Positions 19,254 to 27,593 of a stretch of DNA of 35,258 nt are shown piece by piece. The position numbers and the translations under genes were made by a program. The stretch comes from Alphaproteobacteria bacterium (GTDB lineage: Bacteria > Pseudomonadota > Alphaproteobacteria > UBA11222): contig JAHHGO010000006.1 in assembly GCA_023252275.1 (NCBI GenBank), positions 1 through 35,258 of the forward strand, in the 5' to 3' direction. How positions within the stretch are numbered: the stretch's first letter is position 1; the number at the start of each line of letters is the position of its first letter. The notes under the pieces were generated by a model. That model was not told the origin of the DNA, searched no databases, and saw nothing but the letters and a program-made list of their open reading frames with translations.

Positions 19254-20426
19254 GTGAGCGACACGACGCCTGCCCAGGAGCTTGCCGATGCGTTCGCCGC
19301 GCTCGAACAGGCGGAACGCGCCAACAGGGCGAAATCGCGCTTTCTGGCTGCCGCCAGTCATGATCTGCGCCAGCCGCTACAGGCGCTGAAACTTTTGAAC
19401 GCGGCCCTGCGGGAATATCTGCTGACGGATGATATTGCGCTGAACATATTGAATGACAGCGAGCGCGCGCTCGAGGTCATGGACCGGATGCTGAATTCGT
19501 TGCTCGATATCAGCAAGATTGATTCCGGCGCGATCATTCCGGAACTGGCCGATTTCAGGATCGGCGATATGTTCAAGGATCTGCGGGGCGATTTTTTGCT
19601 TCTGACGAAGCAGAAAAATCTCGGCTTCCGTATTGTCTCAAGCAGCGCTGTCGTGCGTACGGACCGGGCATTGCTTGATTCCATTCTGCGTAATCTGCTT
19701 GGCAATGCGGTGCGTTATACCAGTCATGGCAGGATCCTGCTGGGGTGCCGCAAACAGGGCGAAAGTCTGCGCATCGAGGTCCGGGATACGGGCGCGGGCA
19801 TCGCGCCGGGTGAACTGGACAGAATATTCGATGAATTCTACCAGATCGGCGCGCCCGACCGGGATAGCAGTCAGGGGCTGGGGCTGGGGCTTTCCATTGT
19901 GCGCGCTTATGCGAATCTGCTGGGCCATCCGCTCAAAGTGCAATCCTGGCCGGGCAGGGGATCGGTATTTTCCATACTGATTCCATCCGGCGATCTGGCG
20001 GCGGCGGAAATAGGCCGGCGCGATGATGCGGACGCCGGCACGGGCTGGAAACAGCAGGGCCATCGCATCTTGCTGATTGAGGATGATGCGCTGTCGTTAA
20101 AGGCCATGCAGGCCCAGCTTACCGCCTGGGGCATGCAGGTTATTGGCGCGCGTTCCGGCGATGAAGCGATGGAAATGCTGCAACAGAATGGTTTTACCCC
20201 CGAACTGATCATAACCGATTACCGCCTGCAGAAAGGCGAAACCGGCGTCACCGCGCTGGCGCGGCTCAGGCCTTTGCTGAGCGATATGATTCCGGTTATT
20301 TTCGTGACCGGCGATGGGCTGGGAAAAGTGCGCAGCGAGATCAGCCCGCAATATACGCATCTGTTGCAAAAACCCGTTGCCCCGGGAAAGCTGCGTGTGC
20401 TGATCCGCAATCTGCTGACGGGTTAG
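19254..20426 (+). CDS. Hybrid sensor histidine kinase/receiver without recognisable sensory domain
   Basis: H-box ASHDLRQPLQALKLL; N-box RNLLGNAVRYT; DTGAGIAP; GLGLGLSIV; receiver ILLIEDDALSLKAM...LIITDYRL...LLQKPV. GTG start 6 nt after preceding hydrolase gene. Confidence 0.92.
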   Translation: MSDTTPAQELADAFAALEQAERANRAKSRFLAAASHDLRQPLQALKLLNAALREYLLTDDIALNILNDSERALEVMDRMLNSLLDISKIDSGAIIPELADFRIGDMFKDLRGDFLLLTKQKNLGFRIVSSSAVVRTDRALLDSILRNLLGNAVRYTSHGRILLGCRKQGESLRIEVRDTGAGIAPGELDRIFDEFYQIGAPDRDSSQGLGLGLSIVRAYANLLGHPLKVQSWPGRGSVFSILIPSGDLAAAEIGRRDDADAGTGWKQQGHRILLIEDDALSLKAMQAQLTAWGMQVIGARSGDEAMEMLQQNGFTPELIITDYRLQKGETGVTALARLRPLLSDMIPVIFVTGDGLGKVRSEISPQYTHLLQKPVAPGKLRVLIRNLLTG

Positions 20427-20430
20427 TAGT

Positions 20431-20829
20431 TTATACGGGCGGGCCTTTCAGCTCCAGCTGGTTGCCGTCCGGATCATGGATATAAATGGATGGCCCGGTT
20501 CCTTGCGCGCCATAGCGCTGCTCAACCCGGCCCATTTCTATGCCATGCGCGGCAAGATGTGCGCGGATTGCGGCTTCGTCAAAAGGCGAAATGGTCAGGG
20601 CGAAATGATCCATGTTTCTTGCAGCATTTTTGTCTGGCTGGGCGGAGACATCAAGCAGATCAATCAGCGAGGCGCCGGCGCGCAACTGCACCAGCCCGAA
20701 TTGCGGAACCCGGCGTTCCTCGGCACAGCCCAGAACAGAGCAATAAAACTCAAGCGCGCGCGGCATATCACTTACACGCAACACGACATGATCCAACTGC
20801 CGCAGCGCAAATGGCGGCGTCATGTTCAC
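20431..20829 (-). CDS. VOC (glyoxalase/extradiol dioxygenase-like) family protein
   Basis: LDHVVLRVSDMPRALEFYCSVLGC; GPSIYIHDPDGNQLELKGP. Confidence 0.92.
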   Translation of the reverse strand: MNMTPPFALRQLDHVVLRVSDMPRALEFYCSVLGCAEERRVPQFGLVQLRAGASLIDLLDVSAQPDKNAARNMDHFALTISPFDEAAIRAHLAAHGIEMGRVEQRYGAQGTGPSIYIHDPDGNQLELKGPPV

Positions 20830-21632
20830 CCTTCCTGAAAGAAACGCACAATTTCGGCATAGGCGCGCTTGTCCTGGATCAGGAACAAATGCCCGCCTTC
20901 AAAAACTTCCAGCCGGGAATTGGGGATTTTTTGCTGCATCATCCGCATGTTTTCCAGCGGCGCAATACCATCATATTTACCGGCGCAGAGCAAAGTGGGG
21001 GATGCGATTTCGTCCAGCCGCGAAAAGGTGTCGTGATGCTCGCGCGCCTCCAATTGCCGCCTTGCGCCCATGGGTTTGGCGGGATCATCGGCGCCGATGG
21101 CGGCGCTTGCCGCCTGCTGCGCGATCATCGCCGCGAATGCCTCGGCATGGCTGGCCTGCCAGGCCGCGTCATGGCGGGTGTCGCTGATGCCAATCATGAA
21201 ACGCGCGCGCGCCTCCACATCCATGCCATGCAGTTCATGCAGCGGCCAGGACGCCCCGCCCGCACCACCGGCGGAAGTGCAGGCCAGCACAAGCCGCCCC
21301 ACTTTTTCCGGATGCCGCAACGCCAGATGCTGCGCCACCATGCCGCCGAATGAAACCCCCATCACATGCGCGCGCTCCCAGCCAAGCCGCTCCATCAATG
21401 CGGCGGCGTCATCGGCATATTCCTGCATGCTATAGGGGCGGTCGGGTTTCTGCGTGCGGCCAAGGCCGCGCTGATCATAGCCCAGCACCTGAAAATTTTT
21501 GCCCAGCGGCCCGTCAAAGGCGTTGGGCCTGAAACGCAAATCCGCTCCGGTGCCGTTGATGAACAGAAGTTTCCGCCCGCTTCCGGCAATTTCATAATAA
21601 ATTTGAATATCACCGGCCTGAATATGAGGCAT
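20826..21632 (-). CDS. Alpha/beta-fold hydrolase (3-oxoadipate enol-lactonase/meta-cleavage hydrolase-like)
   Basis: IQIYYEIAGSGRKLLFINGTGADLRF; MGVSFGGMVAQHLALRHPEKV; terminal EGGHLFLIQD. Confidence 0.92.
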   Translation of the reverse strand: MPHIQAGDIQIYYEIAGSGRKLLFINGTGADLRFRPNAFDGPLGKNFQVLGYDQRGLGRTQKPDRPYSMQEYADDAAALMERLGWERAHVMGVSFGGMVAQHLALRHPEKVGRLVLACTSAGGAGGASWPLHELHGMDVEARARFMIGISDTRHDAAWQASHAEAFAAMIAQQAASAAIGADDPAKPMGARRQLEAREHHDTFSRLDEIASPTLLCAGKYDGIAPLENMRMMQQKIPNSRLEVFEGGHLFLIQDKRAYAEIVRFFQEG

Positions 21633-21651
21633 GAGCAGTTTCTCCTTGCGG

Positions 21652-22161
21652 TCAGATCATATAAAAATCCAGCATGGTGTCGGCAATGTCGTTCAGCACC
21701 AGGGATTTGCGTTTGCTGATGCGCCAGCCATCACCATCCGGCGTCAGCTCATAGTCGCTCCAGCCATAATACAGGATGGTTCTGCCTTCCTGGAAAGAAT
21801 GCACGTTCCAGTTGGCGCGCGCCCGGACGCGCCCGTTTGCCGTCTCCTCCACCTGCAGCAATTGCACGCTATGGCAGGTGCGGGTGGCCTGATTGGCCGA
21901 TGCCGAACGCCCGGTCCGGATGCGGAACACCCGGTCTTCCAGCCCGCCGCGATTGGGATAATAGATCAGTGAAATTTCGCGCTGCGGGTTGGCAGTGGGC
22001 TGGCCGTCATCATCCCAGGCGGGAACCCAATATTCGGCATCCTCTGTATAGAGATCAAGCCAGGCGTCCCAGTCCCTGCTGTCCAGCAAGGCGGCCTCGC
22101 GCCCCAGAAAGCGGCTGACGGAAATCCACTGCGCGTCCGTCCGCATATTCGAAATAGTCAT
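21652..22161 (-). CDS. Aromatic-ring-hydroxylating dioxygenase beta subunit
   Basis: VSRFLGREAALLDSRDWDAWLDLYTEDAEYWVPAWDDDGQPTANPQREISLIYYPNRGGLEDRVFRIRTGRSASANQATRT. Confidence 0.93.
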   Translation of the reverse strand: MTISNMRTDAQWISVSRFLGREAALLDSRDWDAWLDLYTEDAEYWVPAWDDDGQPTANPQREISLIYYPNRGGLEDRVFRIRTGRSASANQATRTCHSVQLLQVEETANGRVRARANWNVHSFQEGRTILYYGWSDYELTPDGDGWRISKRKSLVLNDIADTMLDFYMI

Positions 22162-23531
22162 TTCGCCGCCGCCAGTTCAAGCGCCAGCGCCTTTTGCATG
22201 CGCGCCAGCCAGTCTTCGTGAATGCTGAGATACAGCCCTTCATCGTCCTTTCCGGCGCTGGTCATCTGGGCGGAAAAGCCCAGTATCTGCCCTTGCACAC
22301 CCGCGCCATCCTCCCAGCGCTGCGCCCCGCGCGACATATCGCTCCAGCGCGACGCGCGGCCATTAAAGCCGATCTGGCAATTATTGAACTCCGTCAGATC
22401 ATCGGGCGTCGCCATGCCGCTGGCGTTAAAGAAATCCTCATACTGACGGATGCGCACGGCGCGCGCCATATCGCTTTCACCCGCGGGCGCGATGCAGTAG
22501 GTGATGATTTCGGTTTCATCCACCGACACCGGGCGGATGATGCGGATCTGGGTGCTGGTCTGATCCATCAGAAACACATTGGGAAACAGCAGCAGATTGC
22601 GGATGCGCTCGCACATCCACAGCGTGCGCTGCGGGCCAAAGACCTTCAGAAATTTTTCGCGATGTTCAAAGTTCGGCCGGTCCCGGTAATTTTTATAATC
22701 CAGCCACAAAATGGCATGGCCATGATCAAAGGCGTAGAAACCGCCGCCGCCCTGGGAAATTGCGCCCAGATCGGCGACTTTGGTGTCGTTTTTCGATTCC
22801 CCCGCCACGCGGCGCATGGCCGTCATCATGTAATTGGCATGCACCGCATTGACATGATATCCATCCAGGCCGTTTTCCACCTGCAATTTCCAATTGCCCT
22901 TATAGGTATAGCGTGTGGCCCCGCGCAGCAATTCATAACCATTTTCAGATTGATCCGCAAACAGATCAATAAAGGCGCGCGCGCCAGCCAGATATTCGCC
23001 CAGCGGAACAACATCCGCATTCAGGCTGGCAAAGATAAAACCGCGGTAATTTTCCAGCCGCGCAACGGGCTTCAGTCCTAAATTGCCGCGATCAAAACCG
23101 GCCGGATAGGCGCCGCCTTTTTCATCGGTCACATTCACCAGCCGGCCCGCGCTGTCATAGCTCCAGCCATGAAAGCCGCAGGAGAAGATTTTCTGGTTGC
23201 CGCGTTTTTCCCGGCATAGCCGCGCGCCGCGATGCGAACAGACATTGATAAAACCGCCAATGCGGCCATCAGCCTGGCGCGTCAGCACCACCGGCTGGCG
23301 GCCAATTGTCGTGGTCAGGAAATCATGCGGTTTGGCAAGCTGGCTTTCATGCGCGACATAGACCCAGTTGCCTTCGAATATGTGCCGCATTTCCAGCTCG
23401 AACAGCGCTTCGTCGGTAAACACTTCGCGGTCCAGCCTGTATTCGCCGCTGGCGGGGTTTTTAACCAGCCAGCCGGACATGCGCGCGCCCAGCTCGGTCA
23501 GCGTATCCGGTGTCAATGCAGCGGTGTTCAT
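22158..23531 (-). CDS. Rieske aromatic-ring-hydroxylating dioxygenase alpha subunit (benzoate/anthranilate-dioxygenase-like)
   Basis: Rieske CSHRGARLCREKRGNQKIFSCGFHGW; mononuclear iron site ENGLDGYHVNAVH; IFEGNWVYVAHESQLAKPHDFLTTTIGRQPVVL. Confidence 0.94.
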   Translation of the reverse strand: MNTAALTPDTLTELGARMSGWLVKNPASGEYRLDREVFTDEALFELEMRHIFEGNWVYVAHESQLAKPHDFLTTTIGRQPVVLTRQADGRIGGFINVCSHRGARLCREKRGNQKIFSCGFHGWSYDSAGRLVNVTDEKGGAYPAGFDRGNLGLKPVARLENYRGFIFASLNADVVPLGEYLAGARAFIDLFADQSENGYELLRGATRYTYKGNWKLQVENGLDGYHVNAVHANYMMTAMRRVAGESKNDTKVADLGAISQGGGGFYAFDHGHAILWLDYKNYRDRPNFEHREKFLKVFGPQRTLWMCERIRNLLLFPNVFLMDQTSTQIRIIRPVSVDETEIITYCIAPAGESDMARAVRIRQYEDFFNASGMATPDDLTEFNNCQIGFNGRASRWSDMSRGAQRWEDGAGVQGQILGFSAQMTSAGKDDEGLYLSIHEDWLARMQKALALELAAAK

Positions 23532-23622
23532 GGCGGCCCCCCCCTGTTATTTTGGGCAAGGCTAGCAGACAGCCGGGGGACAGCCAATGCGATTATGGGG
23601 TAGCAAGACTTGACGTTTCTAA

Positions 23623-23640
23623 TTAATGTATATACATTAA
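23623..23640. promoter_or_regulatory. Perfect 18-bp palindrome TTAATGTATATACATTAA, candidate BrnA operator
   Basis: Ends at the base before the brnT ATG (23641); TTGACG at 23610-23615 is a -35-like hexamer. Confidence 0.7.
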
Positions 23641-23913
23641 ATGAAGCTTTCATGGGACGAAACCAAGCGGCAGACGGCCCTGATTGAGCGTGGCCTTGAT
23701 TTTGCTGACGCGGGCAAGGTGCTTATGGGCCGCCAGTACACCCGTCTTGATGAGCGGCGCAATTATGGCGAGGTGCGCAATATTACGGCAGGATATCTTG
23801 ATGACCGGTTTGTCGTCATTACCTGGACACCCCGCGATGGTGGGCGCCGCATCATTTCAATGAGGTATGGACATGAGCAAGAAGAAGCCCGTTATCAAAA
23901 GCGAATGGATTGA
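23641..23913 (+). CDS. brnT: BrnT family toxin
   Basis: MKLSWDETKRQTALIERGLDFADAGKVLMGRQYTRLDERRNYGEVRNITAGYLDDRFVVITWTPRDGGRRIISMRYGHEQEEARYQ. Confidence 0.93.
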   Translation: MKLSWDETKRQTALIERGLDFADAGKVLMGRQYTRLDERRNYGEVRNITAGYLDDRFVVITWTPRDGGRRIISMRYGHEQEEARYQKRMD

Positions 23914-24130
23914 TCCCGATGATGCGCCCGAACTGACGCAAGAGTGGTTCGATAGCGCGGATTATTATGAGGGGGGTAAGCTTCTCCGCCCCGGCCGGCC
24001 CAAATCGGACGCCGCAAAAGAGTCCATCAGCCTGCGCCTTGATCCCGATGTGCTGGCCTTTTTCCGCGCCACCGGTCCGGGCTGGCAGACACGGATCAAT
24101 GCGGCGCTGCGCAAGGCAGCGAAGCTGTAA
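23873..24130 (+). CDS. brnA: BrnA family antitoxin
   Basis: DPDDAPELTQEWFDSADYYEGGKLLRPGRPKSDAAKESISLRLDPDVLAFFRATGPGWQTRINAALRKAA; overlaps brnT. Confidence 0.93.
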   Translation: MSKKKPVIKSEWIDPDDAPELTQEWFDSADYYEGGKLLRPGRPKSDAAKESISLRLDPDVLAFFRATGPGWQTRINAALRKAAKL

Positions 24131-24134
24131 TTAA

Positions 24135-24626
24135 TTACCCGCGCCGCTCCAGCGTCACGAAATGATAATCGAACGGCACATCGCCGGCGGTTTTTTCATG
24201 GCGGGCAATCTCGGTCCATTCGGCCGGATCGAAAGCAGGAAACAGCGCATCGCCGTCAAATTCGCGCGCAATGCGGGTCAGATAAATCCGGTGGGCGGCT
24301 GGCAGCGCCATTTCATAAATATCCGCGCCGCCAATGATCATCGCCTCATCCGCGCCGGAATCGCGCGCCACGCGCAGCGCGGCGTCGAGATCATGCGTAG
24401 CCGTGACGCCTGGCGCATGCCAGCCGCGGTCGCGGGTCAGCACAATATTCATGCGTCCGGGCAGCGGCTTGCCAATGGAGACATAGGTTTTGCGGCCCAT
24501 AATGACGGGCTTGCCCAGCGTCGTGGCCTTGAAGAATTTCAGGTCTTCGGGAATGCGCCAGGGCAGGCCGCCCTCGCGCCCGATCACGCCATTTTGCGCC
24601 ACCGCCGCGATCAGCGAAATGCGCAT
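24135..24626 (-). CDS. folA: Dihydrofolate reductase
   Basis: ISLIAAVAQNGVIGREGGLPWRIPEDLKFFKATTLGKPVIMGRKTYVSIG. Confidence 0.97.
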   Translation of the reverse strand: MRISLIAAVAQNGVIGREGGLPWRIPEDLKFFKATTLGKPVIMGRKTYVSIGKPLPGRMNIVLTRDRGWHAPGVTATHDLDAALRVARDSGADEAMIIGGADIYEMALPAAHRIYLTRIAREFDGDALFPAFDPAEWTEIARHEKTAGDVPFDYHFVTLERRG

Positions 24627-25421
24627 CTACACCGCCACCTTGGCGGCAATCAGCGGATGCGGGTCATATCCAACCAGTTCGAAATCTTCATAGCGGAAAG
24701 CGAAAATATCCCTCACCGCCGGATTAAGCCGCATCACCGGCAGGGCGCGCGGCGCGCGGGTCAATTGCAGATCAGCCTGTTCCAGATGGTTCAGATATAA
24801 ATGCGCATCGCCCAGCGTGTGCACAAATTCGCCGGGCTGCAAATCGCACACCTGCGCCACCATCAGCGTCAGCAGCGCATAGGACGCAATATTAAATGGC
24901 ACACCCAGAAATATATCGGCGCTGCGCTGATAAAGCTGGCAGGACAATTTGCTCCCGGCGACGTAAAACTGAAACAGGCAATGGCAGGGCGGCAGCCGCA
25001 TGCGATCCACATCGGCGACATTCCAGGCGCTGACCAGCAGCCGCCGGGAATCGGGATTGGTTTTGATATCCTGGATCAGTTTGGCGATCTGGTCGATATG
25101 CCCGCCATCCGGCATGGGCCAGGACCGCCACTGATAGCCATAGACCGGCCCCAGTTCGCCATCCGCATCCGCCCATTCATCCCAGATCGTCACGCCATTT
25201 TCGCGCAGATAGCCGACATTGGTGCTGCCTGTCAGGAACCATAGCAATTCGTGAATGATGCTTTTCAAATGCACCCGCTTGGTGGTCAGCAGCGGAAACC
25301 CCCTGCTCAGATCAAAGCGCATCTGATGGCCGAAAATACTGCGCGTGCCGGTGCCGGTGCGGTCGGTCTTTTGCGCGCCTTGGCCGCGCACCTGGCGCAT
25401 CAGATCAAGATAGGGCTGCAT
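24627..25421 (-). CDS. thyA: Thymidylate synthase
   Basis: [76 protein letters not shown]. Confidence 0.99.
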   Translation of the reverse strand: MQPYLDLMRQVRGQGAQKTDRTGTGTRSIFGHQMRFDLSRGFPLLTTKRVHLKSIIHELLWFLTGSTNVGYLRENGVTIWDEWADADGELGPVYGYQWRSWPMPDGGHIDQIAKLIQDIKTNPDSRRLLVSAWNVADVDRMRLPPCHCLFQFYVAGSKLSCQLYQRSADIFLGVPFNIASYALLTLMVAQVCDLQPGEFVHTLGDAHLYLNHLEQADLQLTRAPRALPVMRLNPAVRDIFAFRYEDFELVGYDPHPLIAAKVAV

Positions 25422-25543
25422 CTGCGGGCTTTCTGTTTTTCCGGGGCCGACTCATGGCGCATTGTAGCGCAAAACATTGGCAATTGAAGCCTGCTCCGCA
25501 AAGGCATAGGCTGTGTCCAAAGCAATAAAGCCGGGGATGCGCC

Positions 25544-26026
25544 ATGACGGAAAAATATGAACTGAGTGATCTGGTAGATGATCTGGATACCAGCAGGCAG
25601 CCGCGCTGGGTGATCGCGCATTTGCGCGCCTATCTGGAAAGCGGCGGCAAACAAGGCCATCTGTTTGACGCCGGCGCGGGCAATAGCCCGCTGCCCACGC
25701 TGCTGCTGACGACGCGGGGCCGTAAATCCGGCAAGAAACGCATGTCGCCGCTGGTTTATGGCGTGTTTGAGGGAAACCATATTATTGTGGGCTCCAAGGG
25801 TGGCGCCGAGACCCATACCGGCTGGTATTTCAACCTGCTGGAGCATCCCGACGCTGAAATTCAGGTCGGAACCACGCATTACAAGGTGCGGGCGCGGATT
25901 GCGTCCGGTCCGGAACGGGCCAGAATATGGGCGCATATGCTGACGGTGTTTCCCACCTATGGCGACTATCAAAAAAAGACCGATCGGGAAATCCCGGTAT
26001 TTGTGCTGGAAAACCAGCCCGCATAA
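25544..26026 (+). CDS. Deazaflavin-dependent nitroreductase (DDN/DUF385) family protein, copy 1
   Basis: TLLLTTRGRKSGKKRMSPLVYGVFEGNHIIVGSKGGAETHTGWYFNLLEHPDAEIQVG. Confidence 0.88.
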   Translation: MTEKYELSDLVDDLDTSRQPRWVIAHLRAYLESGGKQGHLFDAGAGNSPLPTLLLTTRGRKSGKKRMSPLVYGVFEGNHIIVGSKGGAETHTGWYFNLLEHPDAEIQVGTTHYKVRARIASGPERARIWAHMLTVFPTYGDYQKKTDREIPVFVLENQPA

Positions 26027-26057
26027 TAAACGGGGCTCAGTCTAACAGGAGGAAGAA

Positions 26058-26543
26058 ATGGCGGATAAATTCGATCTCAGCAAGTTGGTCAGCGATCTGG
26101 ATTCGGGCAAGGTGCCGGTCTGGATTCAGGAGCATCTGCGTATCTATCTGGAAAGCGGCGGCAAGCAGGGCCATATGTGGGACGCCAGCATTGCCGGCGA
26201 AGGGCTGGGGCCGACGCCCACTTTGCTGCTGAGCACGGTGGGGCGCAAAACCGGCCAGACGCGCATCATGCCGCTGATTTATGGTAAAGTGGATGGCAAC
26301 CATATTGTCATCGGCTCCAAGGGCGGTTCGGAAAATCACGCCGCCTGGTATTTCAACCTGCTGGCCAATCCGGTGGCCCAGGTTCAGGTGGCGACCGAGA
26401 AATTCACCGCCCGGGCGCGCATCGCCACCGGCGCGGAACGGGCGAAAATCTGGGCGCATATGCTGAGCGTCTATCCGCCCTATCAGGACTATCAGAACCG
26501 CACCTCGCGGGAAATTCCCGTGGTGGTGCTGGAAAAGCAGTAA
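26058..26543 (+). CDS. Deazaflavin-dependent nitroreductase (DDN/DUF385) family protein, copy 2
   Basis: TLLLSTVGRKTGQTRIMPLIYGKVDGNHIVIGSKGGSENHAAWYFNLLANPVAQVQV; colinear paralog of copy 1. Confidence 0.88.
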   Translation: MADKFDLSKLVSDLDSGKVPVWIQEHLRIYLESGGKQGHMWDASIAGEGLGPTPTLLLSTVGRKTGQTRIMPLIYGKVDGNHIVIGSKGGSENHAAWYFNLLANPVAQVQVATEKFTARARIATGAERAKIWAHMLSVYPPYQDYQNRTSREIPVVVLEKQ

Positions 26544-26589
26544 ATGCGGGCCGATTAACATTGAAATTTAACCCGTAATCGCCATATTA

Positions 26590-26945
26590 GGGGGGCTGGG
26601 CAACCAGCTATGGCGATAAACAGACGTGCAATAAGCGTATCGGACCCGGGGGCGGTACCCGGCGTCTCCACCATTCTCCTTCCGGCCCTTCTCCTTGTGA
26701 GCGGGCCGGGCCAAAGGAAACAGCTTTCCGGATCAGGGCTTATGCCCCTTCCGGTGCGGTATGGGGACGAAATAGGCTCGACGGTCGTGTAAAGACGTAA
26801 ACTTCGCCCGGTATGGTACCACCGTTATCGGGCTAGTTCCTTAAGTGCGAACGACAACCATGAGGGTTTGGCCCTCGCTGCTGCCTAGTCTAACTAGGTA
26901 AGCGCGGCCCGGAGGGCGCCGAGCAACAGAAGCCCTCCACCTTTT
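26590..26945 (+). ncRNA. ssrA: Circularly permuted two-piece tmRNA (acceptor piece ~26590-26673, spacer 26674-26762, coding piece from 26763)
   Basis: Acceptor 3' strand CGTCTCC-ACCA (26663-26673) pairs with GGGGACG (26763-26769) located downstream; T-stem CCGGG(26646-26650)/CCCGG(26658-26662); GGGGACGAAATAGGCTCGACGG; tag reading frame 26847-26888 = ANDNHEGLALAAA-stop. Outer ends approximate. Confidence 0.93.
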
Positions 26946-27053
26946 CCCCTTCCCCGCTTTCTTCGCCTGATTTCCAAAAACAAAATCAATCCGCGCTTTG
27001 ATTTACAGCGCCCCCGATTTACAATGCCGCGAAAATAAATCAGAGGGGCGCGC

Positions 27054-27551
27054 GTGAACAAAGGGTCCATTGATTATCAGGCGCTGGTGCAGGAAGCGCT
27101 GCGCGGCGTTGTGCGCGGCGCGCTGAAACTGGTGGAAAAAGACGGCCGCCTGCCCGGCGCGCATCATTTCTATATTGCCTTTCACACCAGGCATCCGGGG
27201 GTCATTGTGTCGGAGGCCATTCTGGCGCGCTATCCGCATGAAATGACCATCGTGCTGCAACATCAGTTCTGGGATCTGAAAGTCGGCGAAGAAGATTTTC
27301 AGGTCACGCTGAGCTTCAATAATGTGCCGGAAAAACTCATTATTCCCTTCGCGGCGGTCAAGAACTTTTTTGACCCCAGCACCAAGTTCGGCCTGCAATT
27401 CACCGTGGCCGGAATGGAAGCGCCGCCCGCGCGCGTGCTGGAAACGCCGGGCAAACCGGCCCAGCCCGCGGCAGAGGCGCCAACGGACGGCAAGGATGCG
27501 CCCCGCAAACCGGGCGAAATTGTCAGCCTCGATCAATTCCGCAAAAAATGA
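27054..27551 (+). CDS. sspB: SspB-type ClpXP adaptor (alphaproteobacterial form)
   Basis: DYQALVQEALRGVVRGALKLVEKDGRLPGAHHFYIAFHTRHPGVIVSEAILARYPHEMTIVLQHQFWDLKV; C-terminal GEIVSLDQFRKK. Confidence 0.92.
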   Translation: MNKGSIDYQALVQEALRGVVRGALKLVEKDGRLPGAHHFYIAFHTRHPGVIVSEAILARYPHEMTIVLQHQFWDLKVGEEDFQVTLSFNNVPEKLIIPFAAVKNFFDPSTKFGLQFTVAGMEAPPARVLETPGKPAQPAAEAPTDGKDAPRKPGEIVSLDQFRKK

Positions 27552-27593
27552 CCCGCGTTTAATCAGAGACGCGTTTAATCAGAGAGAAAAATC

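Noticed and set aside
26610-26792. 60-aa ORF MAINRRAISVSDPGAVPG...
   Set aside because: Lies entirely in the permuted tmRNA gene.
26930-26945. Second CCACC near the end of the tmRNA region taken as an alternative 3' acceptor (one-piece tmRNA)
   Set aside because: Followed by T rather than A, and the acceptor-stem complement to GGGGACG is found at 26663-26669 instead.
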